A DNA stretch of 62,467 nt from Mycolicibacterium hodleri (GTDB taxonomy: Bacteria; Actinomycetota; Actinomycetes; Mycobacteriales; Mycobacteriaceae), in NCBI RefSeq assembly GCF_006439015.1, contig NZ_RCZG01000019.1:77180-139646 (forward strand), read 5' to 3'. The notes beneath the pieces were generated by a model, which had not been told where the DNA came from, ran no database searches, and saw only the letters and a program-made list of their open reading frames with translations. Below, one piece after another: positions 61,157 to 62,467 of this stretch. Each line of letters starts with the position of its first letter. Within the stretch, counting starts at the first letter, position 1. The position numbers and the translations under genes were made by a program.

Positions 61157-61906
61157 GTGGACTTCCGCGCAACGCTGCTCGAGGAGACCCGGGCACTCGG
61201 CGACGTCATTCGCAACGCCGATCCCGAGACTCAGGTGCCGACCTGCCCAGGCTGGACGATGAACCAGCTGCTCAAACACGTAGGGAGAGGCCATCGATGG
61301 TCGGCGCAGATCATCGCCGAGCGTCGACACGAGCCGCTCGATCCGCGGGAGGTGCGCGACGGCAGGCCGCCCGAGGATCTCGACGGCGCGATCGAGTGGC
61401 TCAACGGTGGCGCTCAACTGGTGATCGACGCCGTCGGACGCGTCGGGCCCGAGATCAGGGTGTGGACGTTCAACGGGCCGCGGCCGGCGGGGTGGTGGGT
61501 TCGCCGTCGCGTCCACGAGGCGACTATCCATCGCGCCGACGCGGTGCTGGCCATGGGCGGTGAATTCGACCTGCCCGCCGAACTCGCCGCCGACGGGGTC
61601 AGCGAGTGGATCGAGCTCGCCACGGTGAGCGCCAGTTTGCGTGAGCCACCGCTGCGGCGCGGGCTGACGCTGCACCTGCACGCCTCCGATGCCGGACTCG
61701 GTCCGACGGGGGAGTGGACGATCACCCACGACGAGGACGGCCTGCAGTGGTCACACGACCACACCAAGGGCGAAGCGGCGGTCCGCGGGAAGGCGGTCGA
61801 TCTGCTGCTGGCGCTGACCCGTCGCCGCGCTGCGGCCGACGGGGGCATCGAGGTGCTGGGCGATTCGGCGGTCTGGGATGCCTGGCTCAGCGGAACGCCC
61901 TTTTAG
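61157..61906 (+). CDS. maleylpyruvate isomerase / DinB-like mycothiol-dependent enzyme
   Basis: A 249-residue protein from the GTG at 61157 (VDFRATLLEETRALGDVI). The block VPTCPGWTMNQLLKHVGRGH and the later RRRVHEATIHRADAVLAMGG carry the His/Glu metal ligands of the mycothiol-dependent maleylpyruvate isomerase (MDMPI) fold. The C-terminal half is the second MDMPI domain. It starts two bases after the P450 stop and may act on its product. The last four bases overlap the convergent YibE/F gene. Confidence 0.85.
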   Translation: MDFRATLLEETRALGDVIRNADPETQVPTCPGWTMNQLLKHVGRGHRWSAQIIAERRHEPLDPREVRDGRPPEDLDGAIEWLNGGAQLVIDAVGRVGPEIRVWTFNGPRPAGWWVRRRVHEATIHRADAVLAMGGEFDLPAELAADGVSEWIELATVSASLREPPLRRGLTLHLHASDAGLGPTGEWTITHDEDGLQWSHDHTKGEAAVRGKAVDLLLALTRRRAAADGGIEVLGDSAVWDAWLSGTPF

Positions 61907-62467
61907 GCTGCCCGGGTCTGGGGCGTGGCCAGCACCGCGGCGATACCCGTCGTCAGTGGCACCGACAACGCCAGCGCGATGCCGCCCACCGCGGACCGCG
62001 CAATCTCGATGGCCACGCTTTCGCTCGTCAGCACGTCGCCGAGCGACCTGTTCGCCACGCTGAAGAGCAGTAGCAGCGGCAGCGCACTGCCTGCGTACGC
62101 CAGCACCAGGGTATAGACGGTGCTGGCGATGTGGTCGCGACCCACTCGCATCGCTCCGACGAAGATAGCCCTGCGGCTGGCACCGTGTTCGGCGATCTCG
62201 AACGCCGTCGATGCCTGCGTGACCGTCACGTCGTTGAGGACGCCAAGCGACCCGATGATGAACCCGGCGAGCAGCAGCCCGGTGATTGAGACGTTGCCGA
62301 GGTAGGCGGCAACCTCGTTGTTCTGGTCTTCGGAGAGACCGGTGAGGTGCACCAATTCGATTGTCGCCCAGGACAGTACCGCTGCGAGGAGCAGTGCGGC
62401 CAGGGTACCGAGCAGTGCTGCGCTGGTCCGCAGGCTCACCCCGTGCGCCAGATAGATGACGGCATAC
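61903..62467 (-). CDS. YibE/F-family membrane protein, C-terminal part (cut by window edge)
   Basis: The minus-strand frame is open to the window edge and ends at 61903, giving about 187 residues. It starts in mid-helix (AVIYLAHGVSLRTSAALLGTL), followed by NNEVAAYLGNVSITGLLLAG, GSLGVLNDVTVTQASTAFEI, the conserved VGRDHIASTVYTLVLAYAGS and two more helices. This is the YibE/F family of membrane proteins of unknown transport or signalling role. The N-terminal half lies outside. Confidence 0.87.
   Translation of the reverse strand, partial: YAVIYLAHGVSLRTSAALLGTLAALLLAAVLSWATIELVHLTGLSEDQNNEVAAYLGNVSITGLLLAGFIIGSLGVLNDVTVTQASTAFEIAEHGASRRAIFVGAMRVGRDHIASTVYTLVLAYAGSALPLLLLFSVANRSLGDVLTSESVAIEIARSAVGGIALALSVPLTTGIAAVLATPQTRAA

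Overview
The window reads as chromosomal DNA of a rapidly growing mycobacterium (Mycolicibacterium-type). It is GC-rich with many GTG starts. It carries mycobacterial families such as DUF222/13E12, cutinase, DesA3-like desaturase and mycothiol-dependent isomerase. Both flanks follow a gene order I recall from M. tuberculosis around Rv0307c-Rv0313, rmlA (Rv0334) and tRNA-Gly-dcd-udgA (Rv0321-Rv0322). No database search was possible, so these correspondences come from memory and from domain content.

Layout. 1-9.8 kb, core-like: a LexA-box DUF222 gene (cut by the edge), a YchJ-type SEC-C protein, a purine/cytosine permease with a zinc-ribbon tail and an intrinsic terminator in its leader, two PAP2-type phosphatases (one fused to a lipid kinase), an L,D-transpeptidase-like protein, a SnoaL-like protein, a membrane-anchored Hsp70-like protein and two small exported proteins (one PASTA). 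9.8-15.5 kb: a complete oligopeptide ABC operon in the order A-C-B-D-F. 16.2-18.8 kb: a Ser/Thr-rich membrane protein, rmlA and a desaturase. 19-22 kb: an anti-sigma partner-switching operon (STAS, RsbW-like kinase, MASE1-SpoIIE phosphatase). 22.5-25.7 kb: a GAF protein, a polyprenyl-phosphate sugar transferase and a cutinase. 25.8-33.8 kb: a secreted hydrolase-lipocalin fusion, a secreted protein of unknown fold, a ferritin-like diiron protein, a PHB-depolymerase-like esterase and a protein with a caspase-like His/Cys pair.

33.8-55.65 kb is an accretion island. The intact tRNA-Gly(CCC) gene at 55608-55681 (minus strand) is the integration target. Near-exact copies of its 3' half recur at 44336 and 36894, and a decayed copy lies at 33837, all in the same orientation. 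That is the pattern left by successive elements inserting into the 3' end of one tRNA. The segments hold a broken serine recombinase, a tyrosine-recombinase tail, and truncated SNF2-helicase and dehydrogenase pieces. The cargo is a cadherin/VCBS-like repeat protein, DegV plus a kinase-ATPase-cyclase fusion, a 15-repeat beta-propeller protein, an IclR regulator, a lipid kinase, a glycine-rich/phage-tail-like pair, and a GNAT-LspA-Lgt operon whose lipoprotein enzymes are divergent.

55.7-62.5 kb returns to core: dcd, a second Hsp70-like membrane protein with a Pro/Gln tail, udgA, a DUF1330 protein, a cytochrome P450, a mycothiol-dependent isomerase-fold protein and the C-terminal part of a YibE/F membrane protein. 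The best candidates for undescribed biology are the GNAT-LspA-Lgt operon, the clan-CD-like protein at 32.2 kb, the glycine-rich/tail-like pair, and the stacked integrations behind tRNA-Gly.
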